Origin: Bog-375 sp049698695
GTDB taxonomy: Bacteria > Acidobacteriota > Terriglobia > Bryobacterales > Bryobacteraceae
DNA length: 64,000 bases
Direction: 5' to 3'
Assembly (NCBI GenBank): GCA_049698695.1
Contig: JBAVYH010000206.1
Location: 24,161-88,160 of the forward strand
Shown here: piece by piece, positions 26,161-34,250 of the stretch
Position numbering within the stretch: position 1 is the first letter of the stretch
Layout of the letters: the number at the start of each line of letters is the position of its first letter
Notes under the pieces: generated by a model
What the model was told of the DNA's origin: nothing
The model's database searches: none
What the model saw: the letters and a program-made list of their open reading frames with translations, nothing else
Program-made: the position numbers and the translations under genes

Positions 26161-28152
26161 TTACTCGCGGCCTTCCAGCAAGCGCCGCAATTCGCGCTCA
26201 TCGACCACCGAAATTCCCAGCGCGCGCGCCTTGTCGAGCTTTGAGCCGGCGTCTTCGCCGGCCACTACATAGCTGGTCTTCTTGCTCACCGAGCCGGCGA
26301 CTTTGCCGCCGGCCTGCTCGATCAGCGCCTTAGCCTGATCGCGGCTGAGGCTGGGCAGCGTGCCGGTCAGCACGAAGGTGAGGCCTTGGAGCGGGCCGCC
26401 GGCAGGCCGTTCCGAAACATAAGTGAAATCGAGCCCGGCGGCGCGCAGCCGATCCACCAACTCGCGGTTGCGCGGCTCGCGAAAATACTGCACGATGCTT
26501 TCCGCCACCTTGGGCCCGACCTCCTCCACGCTCTGCAACTGCTCGGCGCTAGCTACCGCCAGGGCATCGAGGCTGCCCAACGCCTCGGCCAACAGCATTG
26601 CCGTGCGCTCGCCGACGAAACGGATTCCCAGGGCGGTGATGACGCGCGGCAGCGGATTCAGCTTGGAACGTTCGATATTGGCGAGCACGTTGGTAGCCGA
26701 CTTTTCGCCCATGCGCTCCAGCGACAGCAGTTGATCGGCGGTCAGGTGGTAGAGATCGGCGACGCTCTTGACCAGGCCGCGGTCGACGAGCTGATCCACC
26801 AGCGCCTCGCCCACCCCGTCGATGTTCATGACACCGCGCGACGCGAAATGGAGAATCGACTCCTTCAGCCGCGCCGGACAGTCCACGTTGATGCAGCGCC
26901 GCGCGGCTTCGCCCTCTTCGCGCACCACCCGGCCGCCGCAGACCGGGCAGTTGGCGGGCATTACGAAGGCCTTGCGCCCTTTGCCCTGCGCCCAGACGCG
27001 AACCACCTTGGGGATGACGTCGCCGGAGCGCTCGACGATCACCTCGTCGCCGATCTTCAGCCCCAGGCGCGCGATCTCGTCTTCGTTGTGCAGCGTGGCG
27101 CGGGAAACGGTAACCCCGCCCACTGCCACCGGCTGCAAATGCGCGACCGGGGTGAGGGCGCCGGTGCGGCCCACCTGCACTTCGATCGCGGTCACCGTGG
27201 TTCGCTCCTGGCGCGCCGGATACTTGTAGGCGATGGCCCAGCGCGGCGCCTTGGCGGTAAAGCCGAGCGCGACTTGCTGCTCCACCGAATCCACCTTTAC
27301 CACCACGCCATCGATCTCGTAAGGCAAATCCTCGCGGTGCGTTTCCCAATGGGCGCAAAACTCGAGCACCTCCTCCACGCCCGAGCACAGCTTGCGATGG
27401 GGGTTGACCTTGAAGCCCATGCGAGCCATCTCATCGAGCGCCGCCCATTGGCTGGGAAGAGCCGGGCGGCCGTCCAGCAGCAAAAAGTAAGGATAGTAGT
27501 CCAGGCGGCGCGATGCCGTGATTCGCGGCTCGAGCACGCGCAGGGAGCCGGCCGCGGCGTTCCGCGGGTTGGCGAAACGGGAAAGCTCCTGTTGATCGCG
27601 CTCAGCGTTGAGGCGCTCGAAGGCGCGCCGGTTCATGACGGCCTCGCCGCGCACCTCGAACGCCGGCCATGCGGAATCCACGTGGAGCGGCAGGGAACGG
27701 ATGGTGCGCGCGTTTTCGGTGACGTCCTCGCCCACCGTGCCGTCGCCGCGGGTCACCGCCAGGCGCACGCGGCCTTGCTCATACTGGACGGCCATGGAAA
27801 GGCCATCCAGCTTGAGCTCCGCCACGTACCGGTACGCCGCTCCCTCCAGCAGCTCGCGGACACGGCGATCGAAATCCCGCAGCTCGCCTTCGTTGAGCGC
27901 GTTGTCGAGGCTCAGCATGGGCGCGCTGTGGCGGACCTTGACGAAGCCTTCGCGCGGCTTGCCGCCGACGCGCCCGGTCGGCGAATCCGCAGACGCGAGC
28001 TCCGGATGCGCCTCCTCCAGTTCTCGCAGGCGGCGCATCAAGGCGTCGTATTCGGCGTCGCTGATTTCCGGCTGGTCCAGGACATAATAGAGATGCTCGT
28101 GGCGGCGCAACTGGGCGCGCAGCGTTTCGGCTTCCTGCACGAAATCTTTCAT
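26161..28152 (-). CDS. ligA: NAD-dependent DNA ligase
   Basis: 663 residues, usual length. Catalytic lysine K114 in AELKLDGLS (KxDG motif), the zinc finger CPVCGG...RRCINVDCPAR, helix-hairpin-helix repeats and a C-terminal BRCT domain (VLTGTLPSLSRDQAKALIEQAGGKV). Joins nicks in replication and repair. ATG start; upstream lies the divergent promoter region. Confidence 0.97.
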   Translation of the reverse strand: MKDFVQEAETLRAQLRRHEHLYYVLDQPEISDAEYDALMRRLRELEEAHPELASADSPTGRVGGKPREGFVKVRHSAPMLSLDNALNEGELRDFDRRVRELLEGAAYRYVAELKLDGLSMAVQYEQGRVRLAVTRGDGTVGEDVTENARTIRSLPLHVDSAWPAFEVRGEAVMNRRAFERLNAERDQQELSRFANPRNAAAGSLRVLEPRITASRRLDYYPYFLLLDGRPALPSQWAALDEMARMGFKVNPHRKLCSGVEEVLEFCAHWETHREDLPYEIDGVVVKVDSVEQQVALGFTAKAPRWAIAYKYPARQERTTVTAIEVQVGRTGALTPVAHLQPVAVGGVTVSRATLHNEDEIARLGLKIGDEVIVERSGDVIPKVVRVWAQGKGRKAFVMPANCPVCGGRVVREEGEAARRCINVDCPARLKESILHFASRGVMNIDGVGEALVDQLVDRGLVKSVADLYHLTADQLLSLERMGEKSATNVLANIERSKLNPLPRVITALGIRFVGERTAMLLAEALGSLDALAVASAEQLQSVEEVGPKVAESIVQYFREPRNRELVDRLRAAGLDFTYVSERPAGGPLQGLTFVLTGTLPSLSRDQAKALIEQAGGKVAGSVSKKTSYVVAGEDAGSKLDKARALGISVVDERELRRLLEGRE

Positions 28153-28164
28153 TGTGCTCTCATC

Positions 28165-28190
28165 TATAATTTAACGAGGAAACGGGAGAG
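28165..28190 (+). promoter_or_regulatory. -10 box and ribosome binding site of the lipid-kinase-like gene
   Basis: TATAAT at 28165-28170 and GGGAGAG at 28184-28190. The Shine-Dalgarno is 6 nt before ATA at 28197, and no ATG, GTG or TTG is correctly spaced in frame. Confidence 0.55.
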
Positions 28191-28196
28191 TCTACC

Positions 28197-29153
28197 ATAA
28201 CCAGCTACAGCAAGACCGTCCTGATTTACAACCCGTGCGCGGGCAAGTTGGGACGGAAGGGAGGCGCGCTGGTTGCGCGCGCCGCCGAGATTCTGGAACA
28301 GGACGGGCACAGCGTGACCTGCTGCCCCACCACCGGTCCGCGCACGGCAGGCGCGCTGGCTCGGGAGCATATCGCGCGCGGCGCGGACTTGATTCTCGTC
28401 GCGGGCGGCGACGGCACGTTGAACGAGGTGGCCGAAGGTATGGCGCATTCCCAGGTGCCGCTGGCTGTGCTGCCCGCCGGCACCGCCAACGTGCTGGCGA
28501 TGGAGATGAAACTCGGCGGCGATTTCCTGGGCGCCGCGCGCCGCCTCGCCGAATGCCGCCCGTACCGTATCTCGATTGGGCAAGTGAGTTCGGAAGCGGG
28601 CGCCACCACCAGGCATTTTCTGCTGATGGCGGGCATCGGGCTGGACGCCCAGATCGTCTACCAGGTAAGCGCGCCGCTGAAGGCGCGCATTGGCAAGCTG
28701 GCGTACTGGCTGGCCGGCTGGAGTCTGCTGGGGCGCCGCCTGCCGGAATTTTCGATCGAGGCGGATGGTGTCGCGCACCGCTGCTCGTTTGCCCTGGTGA
28801 GCAAGGTCCGGAACTACGGCGGGGATTTCGAGATCGCCCGCGATGTCAGCCTGTTCGACGACCATTTCGAGCTGGTCTTGTTCCAGGGCCGCTCCACTCT
28901 CCGTTATGTGCGGTATTTCGCCGGCTTCGTCGCCAAGCGGATCGACGGCGTGCGGGGCATCACGGTGCTGCGCGCCCTGCGCGTCTCGGCGCCGAAACCG
29001 CGGGATGAGCGCGTGTGCCTGCAAATCGATGGCGAATTCGCCGGCCACCTGCCGGTCGAAATCCGCATCATTCCCGATGCGCTGACGCTGCTGGTGCCGC
29101 CGGAGTACCGCCCCGAGCTGCAGCAGCGGCGGGCCGCACTCTGCCGGGGCTGA
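28197..29153 (+). CDS. Diacylglycerol kinase-like lipid kinase, apparent ATA start
   Basis: 318 residues if started at ATA. The DAGK catalytic domain shows the N-terminal LIYNPCAGKLGRKGG, the nucleotide loop GGDGTLNEVAEG and the LPAGTANVLAMEM segment, and ends with the C-terminal GEFAGHLPVEIRIIP strand. It phosphorylates diacylglycerol or a related lipid. The family motif NPxAG must be included, so the start must be at or before 28221. A TAA at 28167 closes the frame upstream, leaving ATA 28197 (good ribosome site), CTG 28221 or ATT 28224. Either a rare start codon or a base error. Confidence 0.85.
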   Translation: MTSYSKTVLIYNPCAGKLGRKGGALVARAAEILEQDGHSVTCCPTTGPRTAGALAREHIARGADLILVAGGDGTLNEVAEGMAHSQVPLAVLPAGTANVLAMEMKLGGDFLGAARRLAECRPYRISIGQVSSEAGATTRHFLLMAGIGLDAQIVYQVSAPLKARIGKLAYWLAGWSLLGRRLPEFSIEADGVAHRCSFALVSKVRNYGGDFEIARDVSLFDDHFELVLFQGRSTLRYVRYFAGFVAKRIDGVRGITVLRALRVSAPKPRDERVCLQIDGEFAGHLPVEIRIIPDALTLLVPPEYRPELQQRRAALCRG

Positions 29154-29278
29154 GCTGTTACTTAGCAGCATCTTTGTGGGGCGGGCAACCCGCGCACCGA
29201 TTGACAATCGCAGCCGGGAGCCAGCCCGGCCCGTGCTGCATAACTAGCGCGCACACCGCCGCGCGATAGAATGGGAGC

Positions 29279-30154
29279 GTGCTGCACCGGTTCATTCTTC
29301 ACAACGATCGCATTCAAGAAGCCTCGACGCAAACGCTGGCGGCGGGGCAAGTCGGCCTGCTGGCGGGCTGGGGCGTTTTCAGCACGCTGCGCGTGGCCGA
29401 GGGCGTGCCTTTTGCCTTCGAACGCCACTGGGCCCGCATCCAGCGCGATGCCGCGTTGTTTCATGTCCCGCTACTCGAGGGTCCCGAGGAATTGCGCGGC
29501 AGGCTGCTGGAACTGGTGGAAGCCAACCACGCCTACGATTCGACCCTTCGCGTGGCGATTGTGCGCAACGGCGGCGGCATGTGGGCCGGCCCTTCGACCG
29601 GCCGCGCAAGCGACCTGATCGCGCTGACGGCCGATACCAAGGATTGGGGCCATGGCGTCAAGCTGGCGGTCCAACCGGAGGCGCGCCATGCCGCCTGCGA
29701 GTTCGCCGGCACGAAGATTCTCTCTTGGGCGATGAATCTCACCTGGCTCGAAAACGCGCAGCAGCGCGGGTTCGACGAAGTAATCCTGCTCAACGAGCGC
29801 GGCGAGGTGGCGGAGTGCACTTCGGCCAACATATTCATCGCCAACGGAAACAAGGTCTGGACGCCGCCGCTCAACTCCGGCTGCCTGCCCGGCATCACCC
29901 GCGAGGTGCTGCTCAACGAAATCCGCGTGCCGGGAATCGAGGTCCGGGAGAAGCCGCTGCGGCGAACCGACCTGGAAGCCGCCGACGAAGTGTTCATCAC
30001 CTCCACCACGCGCGACCTGCTGCCGGTGCTGGAAATTGAAGGCGCTAAAGCGGGCCGCACGCTGGCGGCGCAGACCGCACTGGCCGCTGCGTTCCACGTG
30101 TATCTCCGCCAATACGTGGCCGAGCACAGACCCGCGCCCGCCGCGAAGGCGTAA
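29279..30154 (+). CDS. Class IV aminotransferase (branched-chain aminotransferase / ADC lyase family)
   Basis: 291 residues. PLP fold type IV: an N-terminal GWGVFSTLRV segment, the substrate-side arginine region (FERHWARI), the lysine in GTKILSWAMNL, and EVAECTSANIFI followed by LPGITREVLL. The family includes IlvE, PabC and D-amino-acid aminotransferases; sequence alone does not separate them here. Start GTG, with TAGAAT exactly 6 nt upstream, a leaderless layout. Confidence 0.82.
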   Translation: MLHRFILHNDRIQEASTQTLAAGQVGLLAGWGVFSTLRVAEGVPFAFERHWARIQRDAALFHVPLLEGPEELRGRLLELVEANHAYDSTLRVAIVRNGGGMWAGPSTGRASDLIALTADTKDWGHGVKLAVQPEARHAACEFAGTKILSWAMNLTWLENAQQRGFDEVILLNERGEVAECTSANIFIANGNKVWTPPLNSGCLPGITREVLLNEIRVPGIEVREKPLRRTDLEAADEVFITSTTRDLLPVLEIEGAKAGRTLAAQTALAAAFHVYLRQYVAEHRPAPAAKA

Positions 30155-30246
30155 GCTGCCCGGGCCTACCGAGCCGCGCGCGTCAGCGACTGTGAAAGGC
30201 CGCGCGAACGCTTCCGTTGACAGACGAAAGCGTCAGTCCCACTCTG

Positions 30247-30269
30247 CTGCCGCAGGGCATGTGCGGCAG
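30247..30269. terminator. Hairpin between convergent genes
   Basis: CTGCCGCA (30247-30254) and TGCGGCAG (30262-30269), perfect 8-bp stem with a 7-nt loop, between the aminotransferase and the minus-strand gene at 30291. No T tract. A second imperfect stem (ACGCTTCCGT/ACGAAAGCGT) lies just upstream. Confidence 0.4.
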
Positions 30270-30290
30270 GCGCTTTCGCCGGCGAGCCCT

Positions 30291-31658
30291 CTACCGATTC
30301 GCGGGCGGTATCGCGCGCACCCGCAAGCCGGAGGTTCTACCGCACGGGACGTCATCGAGGCGCAGAGTGCCGGCCGGGTCGGTTTCGGCCTCGTACATTT
30401 CTTCGTCGTCGACCTCCACCAGGTAGGCGCGGCGGGGATCGAGGCCGACGACAAATACCGGCTGGGCATCTTCGAGCGTCACCTGCCATTTCCCGCGCTC
30501 CCCGCCGTTGGGGCCGGCGAAGCAGATGGCGGCTGCATCCAGCAACAGCGGCGCGGCGGCGGCGTGCGGATCGAGCGCGATCACCCGGCCGTCGCGAAAC
30601 AACTGCATCACGCCGTCGAAAAGCCCGAACCATTCGGCAGCGTCTTCCCAACTGGAGCGCGCGAACAAATGGCCCGAGCGCGGGTCGTAGAAAACCAGCG
30701 GAACCTGATAGTAGCTGAGCCCGGGCTGGTACGGGTTGGCCCAGAGGAATTCATAGGGCGCGCCCAGCGGCGTGCGCAATTGGAAGCGATCGTGCATCAG
30801 CCAGCCTTGCAGGACCTGGGTGGAGGGCGCGTTGGCGTCAAAGGCCACCATGGCGAGCTCAGCAGCGCGGGAGAAGATTGCCTGATCGAGATCGGGCGCG
30901 CCGTCGCGGCGTGTGGCGCCCAGATAGATATCGCCCTCGGCGGTGTGGTACGGGGCAGGGTAGTAGCTCATGAGGTGCTCGATGGGTAGCTGGGCGAAGT
31001 AGGCGGGCGCGGATTCGCGCAGGTCCAACCGGGCCGAGTCGGCGAGCGCGTGCAGCATTTCCATCAGGGCGTAGGTATCCTCGCGCGGGATAACGGCGCT
31101 GCCGGCGGCCAGCGCCGGCCTTCCCTGCCACCAGGAGTGGACGTCGCGATCCAATTCCCGCCGCGGCAGGTCCGGCTCCTCGTCGAACAGGGCAACCGCG
31201 GCCAGCACTCGCGAACGAACGCCGGGGATGGACTCGAGGCCCCCGGTCTCCCCGATCCGGCGCGCGATGCGGGAGACGAGTCGGTCGCGCTCGGAGCTGC
31301 TGAGCAGGTCCCGGCACCAGTCGTAGACCAGGGCCATCTGGCGCAGGTCGGATGCGGAGAGCGCCCACTCGACGGCGCGGCGGCCCGCGGCGTGGTCGCC
31401 CGAGACCTGATAGTAAAGGGCCTGCGCGAAACCCGGTTCGGGCATCGGCGCGTTGCCCGAAATCAGCGCCTCGAATTGCTGCCAGCGCATCGAACGGCGT
31501 TCGCGCTCGCGGCGCAGCAGGCGCAGCCGGCCGGGGCGCAGGAAGAGGCGCGGATGTTCGCCAGACACCACCACCGGGTCGACCGCGTTGGGGGCCTGCG
31601 CCCAGACGCCTGCCGGCGCCAGCGCGAGAAACAATATGCCAAGCGCAACGGGCCGCAC
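30291..31658 (-). CDS. Exported heparinase II/III-like protein
   Basis: 455 residues with a signal peptide (VALGILFLALAPAGVWAQ). The mature start HPRLFLRPGRLRLLRRERERR resembles the opening of secreted heparinase/alginate-lyase proteins. The middle is helical (alpha/alpha-toroid like) with HSWWQGRPAL and YYPAPYHTAEGDIYLGATRRDG, and the C-terminal third looks beta-rich (LFARSSWEDAAEWFGLFDG). That layout fits polysaccharide lyases, but I do not see a firm catalytic signature. GTG start. Confidence 0.6.
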   Translation of the reverse strand: MRPVALGILFLALAPAGVWAQAPNAVDPVVVSGEHPRLFLRPGRLRLLRRERERRSMRWQQFEALISGNAPMPEPGFAQALYYQVSGDHAAGRRAVEWALSASDLRQMALVYDWCRDLLSSSERDRLVSRIARRIGETGGLESIPGVRSRVLAAVALFDEEPDLPRRELDRDVHSWWQGRPALAAGSAVIPREDTYALMEMLHALADSARLDLRESAPAYFAQLPIEHLMSYYPAPYHTAEGDIYLGATRRDGAPDLDQAIFSRAAELAMVAFDANAPSTQVLQGWLMHDRFQLRTPLGAPYEFLWANPYQPGLSYYQVPLVFYDPRSGHLFARSSWEDAAEWFGLFDGVMQLFRDGRVIALDPHAAAAPLLLDAAAICFAGPNGGERGKWQVTLEDAQPVFVVGLDPRRAYLVEVDDEEMYEAETDPAGTLRLDDVPCGRTSGLRVRAIPPANR

Positions 31659-31756
31659 ACACAGATTGTGTCATAGCGACACAGCGGCTGCCCACGGTGT
31701 CCCACCTTTCCGCAGGCGGACCGCAGAAATATTCCGATTAAAAGGGGTTACGGCAT

Positions 31757-31785
31757 TTGACACGCGGGCGTCCGATTGCTAAACG
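31757..31785 (+). promoter_or_regulatory. Promoter before the candidate structured RNA
   Basis: Perfect TTGACA at 31757-31762, 17-nt spacer, weak -10 TAAACG at 31780-31785. Start of transcription expected near 31790. Confidence 0.45.
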
Positions 31786-31789
31786 TATG

Positions 31790-31945
31790 GTGAATTGGCG
31801 AAGTAATTTTTTAACCTGCCCTCTGCAGCAACAGGCAGGCGGAAGAAGAGTGAGCCGACGGGACAGCGTGCTTGCGGGAGCCGGTGTTTGTAGTAGGTTT
31901 TGCTCACTACTCTTCCCTTGTTGGTTGCCGCAGAGGGGTTTTTTT
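31790..31945 (+). ncRNA. Candidate structured non-coding RNA, rod-shaped, ending in a terminator
   Basis: An outer stem pairs 31819-31832 (CCCTCTGCAGCAAC) with 31924-31937 (GTTGCCGCAGAGGG), 13 of 14. An inner stem pairs 31841-31855 with 31902-31916, about 12 of 15. An open region of about 45 nt lies at the tip. The outer stem is followed by GGGG and seven T's, as at a factor-independent terminator. No convincing protein is coded. The shape recalls 6S RNA, but the length is short and I cannot confirm the family; SRP and tmRNA signatures are absent. Confidence 0.55.
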
Positions 31946-32103
31946 ATCGAACGGCATCATAGTCTCTCCGAGGGATCAAAGGTTGCGGTAGTTGCCTGGC
32001 ATTTCTGGTAAGGAAGAATAGGACGCGGACCTGGCCAGAAGTGGGCCGTGTTGCGGTCGAGACCAGTCAGCCCGACGCCGGATCCCAGCCCAACCTGGGC
32101 GAG

Positions 32104-32163
32104 CCGCATCGGATGAAGCCCTGCTGGTCTTTAGGGGCGATGTCCGGTGCGGTTTTTCTTTTT
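32104..32163 (+). terminator. Strong factor-independent terminator, possibly of a second small RNA or leader
   Basis: CCGCATCGGA (32104-32113) pairs with TCCGGTGCGG (32143-32152), with one U-G pair. An inner GCCCT/AGGGGC stem extends it, and TTTTTCTTTTT follows. The stretch 31946-32103 before it contains another hairpin (CCCAG 32084-32088 / CTGGG 32095-32099) and AGACCAG/CTGGTCT complementarity, but no protein. It may be a small RNA or an attenuator for the gene at 32306. Confidence 0.6.
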
Positions 32164-32305
32164 GGGAAGGAATCTGGTGGGGCGGGCGCCCCGATCTTCG
32201 GGTCCGTTGCGGCTTTTGCATGGCCGCCGGTTTCTCACAGCTTTTCGGCCGAACGGTCCTTGAATTGCACTTGGCGCATGACACTTGCCGCACGTCTCAT
32301 CTTTT

Positions 32306-33322
32306 GTGACTAAAGTAATTGCGTTGCTGGGCTTGGCCTGTGCCGCGGCGGCACAGGCGCCGCAGATTGCCGACATCAACTATTACGGACTGCGCAAGGT
32401 TACCGTGGAGAAGATCCAGGCGGTGACGGGCCTGAGAAAGGGCGGGGCGCTGACCGCATCGAAGGGCGATATTGAGGACCAGATCGACAAGATTCCCGGC
32501 GTGGTACTGGTGCGCGTGGAGGCGCTGTGCTGCGAAGGCGTGTCGGTGACCCTGTTCATCGGCATTGAAGAACGCGGCGCGCCGCATCCAACGTTCCACT
32601 CTCCGCCGACCGGCAATGCCGCGCTGCCGCAGGAGCTGGTCGACACCTATGGAGGTTTCCTGGCGGCGGTGGAGCGCGCGGCGGCACGCGGCAACACCAC
32701 CGAAGACCTCACAGCGGGCTATTCGATGATGGACGACCCGGAAGCGCGCTCGTTTCAGCCCCGGTTTCTCACCTTCGCGGCGGACCACTTCGACTGGCTG
32801 CGGGATGTGTTGCGCAACTCGGCCGATGCCGGCCAGCGCGCCGTGGCGGCCGCGGTGATCGGCTATGGCGCGGACAAGCAGCAGGCCGCCGGTGAATTGC
32901 AGTACGCCATCGAAGATGCGGACGGAGGCGTCCGCGCCAACGCCATGCGCGCCCTGACGGCGATTGCGGTCTATGCCGCTAAGCATCCGGACCGGAATAT
33001 CCGCATCGCGCCTACGTGGCTGGTGGAGATGCTGCATTCGATCGTCCTGGAGGACCGCCTGCAAGCCGCGCGAGCGTTGGTGGTGCTGACCGATACGCCC
33101 AATCCCGGGGCGCTCGACCTGATCCACGAGCGCGCCCTCGATTCGCTGGCGGAAATGGCCCGCTGGACGACCCTGCGGTACGCATTGCCTCCCTTCCTTC
33201 TGCTGGGCCGCGTAGCCGGCCTGCCCGATAGCGAGATCCACGCCCGGTGGGACTCGGGCGACCGGGAGAGCGTAATCGAAAAGGCGCTCGCCCTCGATCC
33301 CGGCAAGCGGGCGCGCCAGTAA
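32306..33322 (+). CDS. Exported protein with a POTRA-like domain and helical repeats
   Basis: 338 residues from GTG, giving a clean signal peptide (MTKVIALLGLACAAAAQ). Residues about 20-90 resemble a POTRA/FtsQ-type fold: INYYGLRKVTVEKIQAVTGLRKGG, then IEDQIDKIPGVVLVRVEAL. Residues 150-300 are HEAT-like helical repeats (RAVAAAVIGYGADKQQAAGELQYAIEDADGGVRANAMRAL). The combination suggests a periplasmic scaffold. Function unknown. Confidence 0.7.
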   Translation: MTKVIALLGLACAAAAQAPQIADINYYGLRKVTVEKIQAVTGLRKGGALTASKGDIEDQIDKIPGVVLVRVEALCCEGVSVTLFIGIEERGAPHPTFHSPPTGNAALPQELVDTYGGFLAAVERAAARGNTTEDLTAGYSMMDDPEARSFQPRFLTFAADHFDWLRDVLRNSADAGQRAVAAAVIGYGADKQQAAGELQYAIEDADGGVRANAMRALTAIAVYAAKHPDRNIRIAPTWLVEMLHSIVLEDRLQAARALVVLTDTPNPGALDLIHERALDSLAEMARWTTLRYALPPFLLLGRVAGLPDSEIHARWDSGDRESVIEKALALDPGKRARQ

Positions 33323-33382
33323 CGTGCCCTATTTGACCGGCGACGGCCGGCCCGCGGGCCAGGGCGCCTGCCCATACCGCGA

Positions 33383-34060
33383 CTAAATACGCCGCCTGCG
33401 GAAGGTTCCGAGCCATGTCAGCAGCGCTCCCACCAACAAGTAGGTAGCCGGTTCCGGCGTCTGAACCTGATACGCGAGGAACTCCTGGTTGCCCGCGGAA
33501 TTGGCCCTGGGGTCGGGGGTATAGACCTGCGTGTTGACGTAGACGGCGGTTAGCCAGCCCGCGCCGGAATCCACTGACGCAAGCGCATTGGCCTGCAAGG
33601 CCTGCTGGCTGCTGTTCAGCGCCACGGACGGATCGAACAGGTTCCAGACCGCATATTGGTAGTCGGTCACGCTGGCGGAAGAGGCGTGGGAGCCAAGCGA
33701 ATAGAGATCGTAGTCGAGTACGGCTGCTTCGTCATACAGAGTTTGCGCATTCCCCACGCCGCCAAAGTGCAACCCGGCAGGATTGCCGGGGCCGTCCAGC
33801 GTGGAGTAGTCGAAGGTGAGAGGCCCGCTGGGAACGTATGTCTCGTCCAGGTAATCGTCGCAGATCAACAACTGGTCGGGGGTTCCGTTGACGGTGGCGA
33901 TTACATAACCGTTGTAGGTAGCGCCCGACGAGCCATAATCGCCGTTCAGGTCCGTGTAGGGCAAATTCGTGAACGTGACCGTGGCGGTGGAGGAGGCGAA
34001 GGCCACGGTAGCGCAGCCAATCGCCCCTGCGAGCAGCATTAGGGAGAGCTTCCTATTCAT
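33383..34060 (-). CDS. PEP-CTERM-sorted exported protein
   Basis: 225 residues. A signal peptide (NRKLSLMLLAGAIGCATVAFA) and a C-terminal sorting tag: TPEPATYLLVGALLTWLGTF followed by RRRR. In this system EpsH/XrtA-type exosortases cut at the PEP motif during export of surface or extracellular-matrix proteins. The mature domain is Thr/Ser/Asn-rich with no other motif. The ATG before NRKLSL is used because the upstream extension is not signal-like. No exosortase is in the window. Confidence 0.85.
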   Translation of the reverse strand: MNRKLSLMLLAGAIGCATVAFASSTATVTFTNLPYTDLNGDYGSSGATYNGYVIATVNGTPDQLLICDDYLDETYVPSGPLTFDYSTLDGPGNPAGLHFGGVGNAQTLYDEAAVLDYDLYSLGSHASSASVTDYQYAVWNLFDPSVALNSSQQALQANALASVDSGAGWLTAVYVNTQVYTPDPRANSAGNQEFLAYQVQTPEPATYLLVGALLTWLGTFRRRRI

Positions 34061-34155
34061 TGCACTTCGAGTATCGGCGGCGCCCAATGGGGCCGATAGT
34101 AACTTTGGTACAGGCCCAAGCCTTAGGACCGCCAGAACCGGCGTAAGGTGGTAGT

Positions 34156-34165
34156 CCCTATAGGG
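34156..34165. promoter_or_regulatory. Palindrome CCCTATAGGG between divergent genes
   Basis: Perfect 10-bp palindrome in the 190-bp gap between the PEP-CTERM gene and the gene at 34251. It could be an operator; nothing else supports it. Confidence 0.2.
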
Positions 34166-34250
34166 CAGGGAGGTAGAAGAGCTACCGAGGCTCGCTGCCG
34201 GGACTGGGGGCGTTCACCACAAGCGCCACTTCCGCTGGTAAATTAAGACT

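Noticed and set aside
26386..28152. Long plus-strand frame opposite ligA
   Set aside because: Shadow of ligA; no domain recognised.
31757..32011. Small plus-strand protein of 84 codons
   Set aside because: It lies over the candidate structured RNA and its promoter, has no ribosome site and no protein-like composition.
31790..32163. SRP RNA, tmRNA or a known metabolite riboswitch in this gap
   Set aside because: The conserved GGAAG-AGC motif of SRP RNA, the tmRNA ends and the core sequences of cobalamin, TPP, FMN and glycine riboswitches are not seen.
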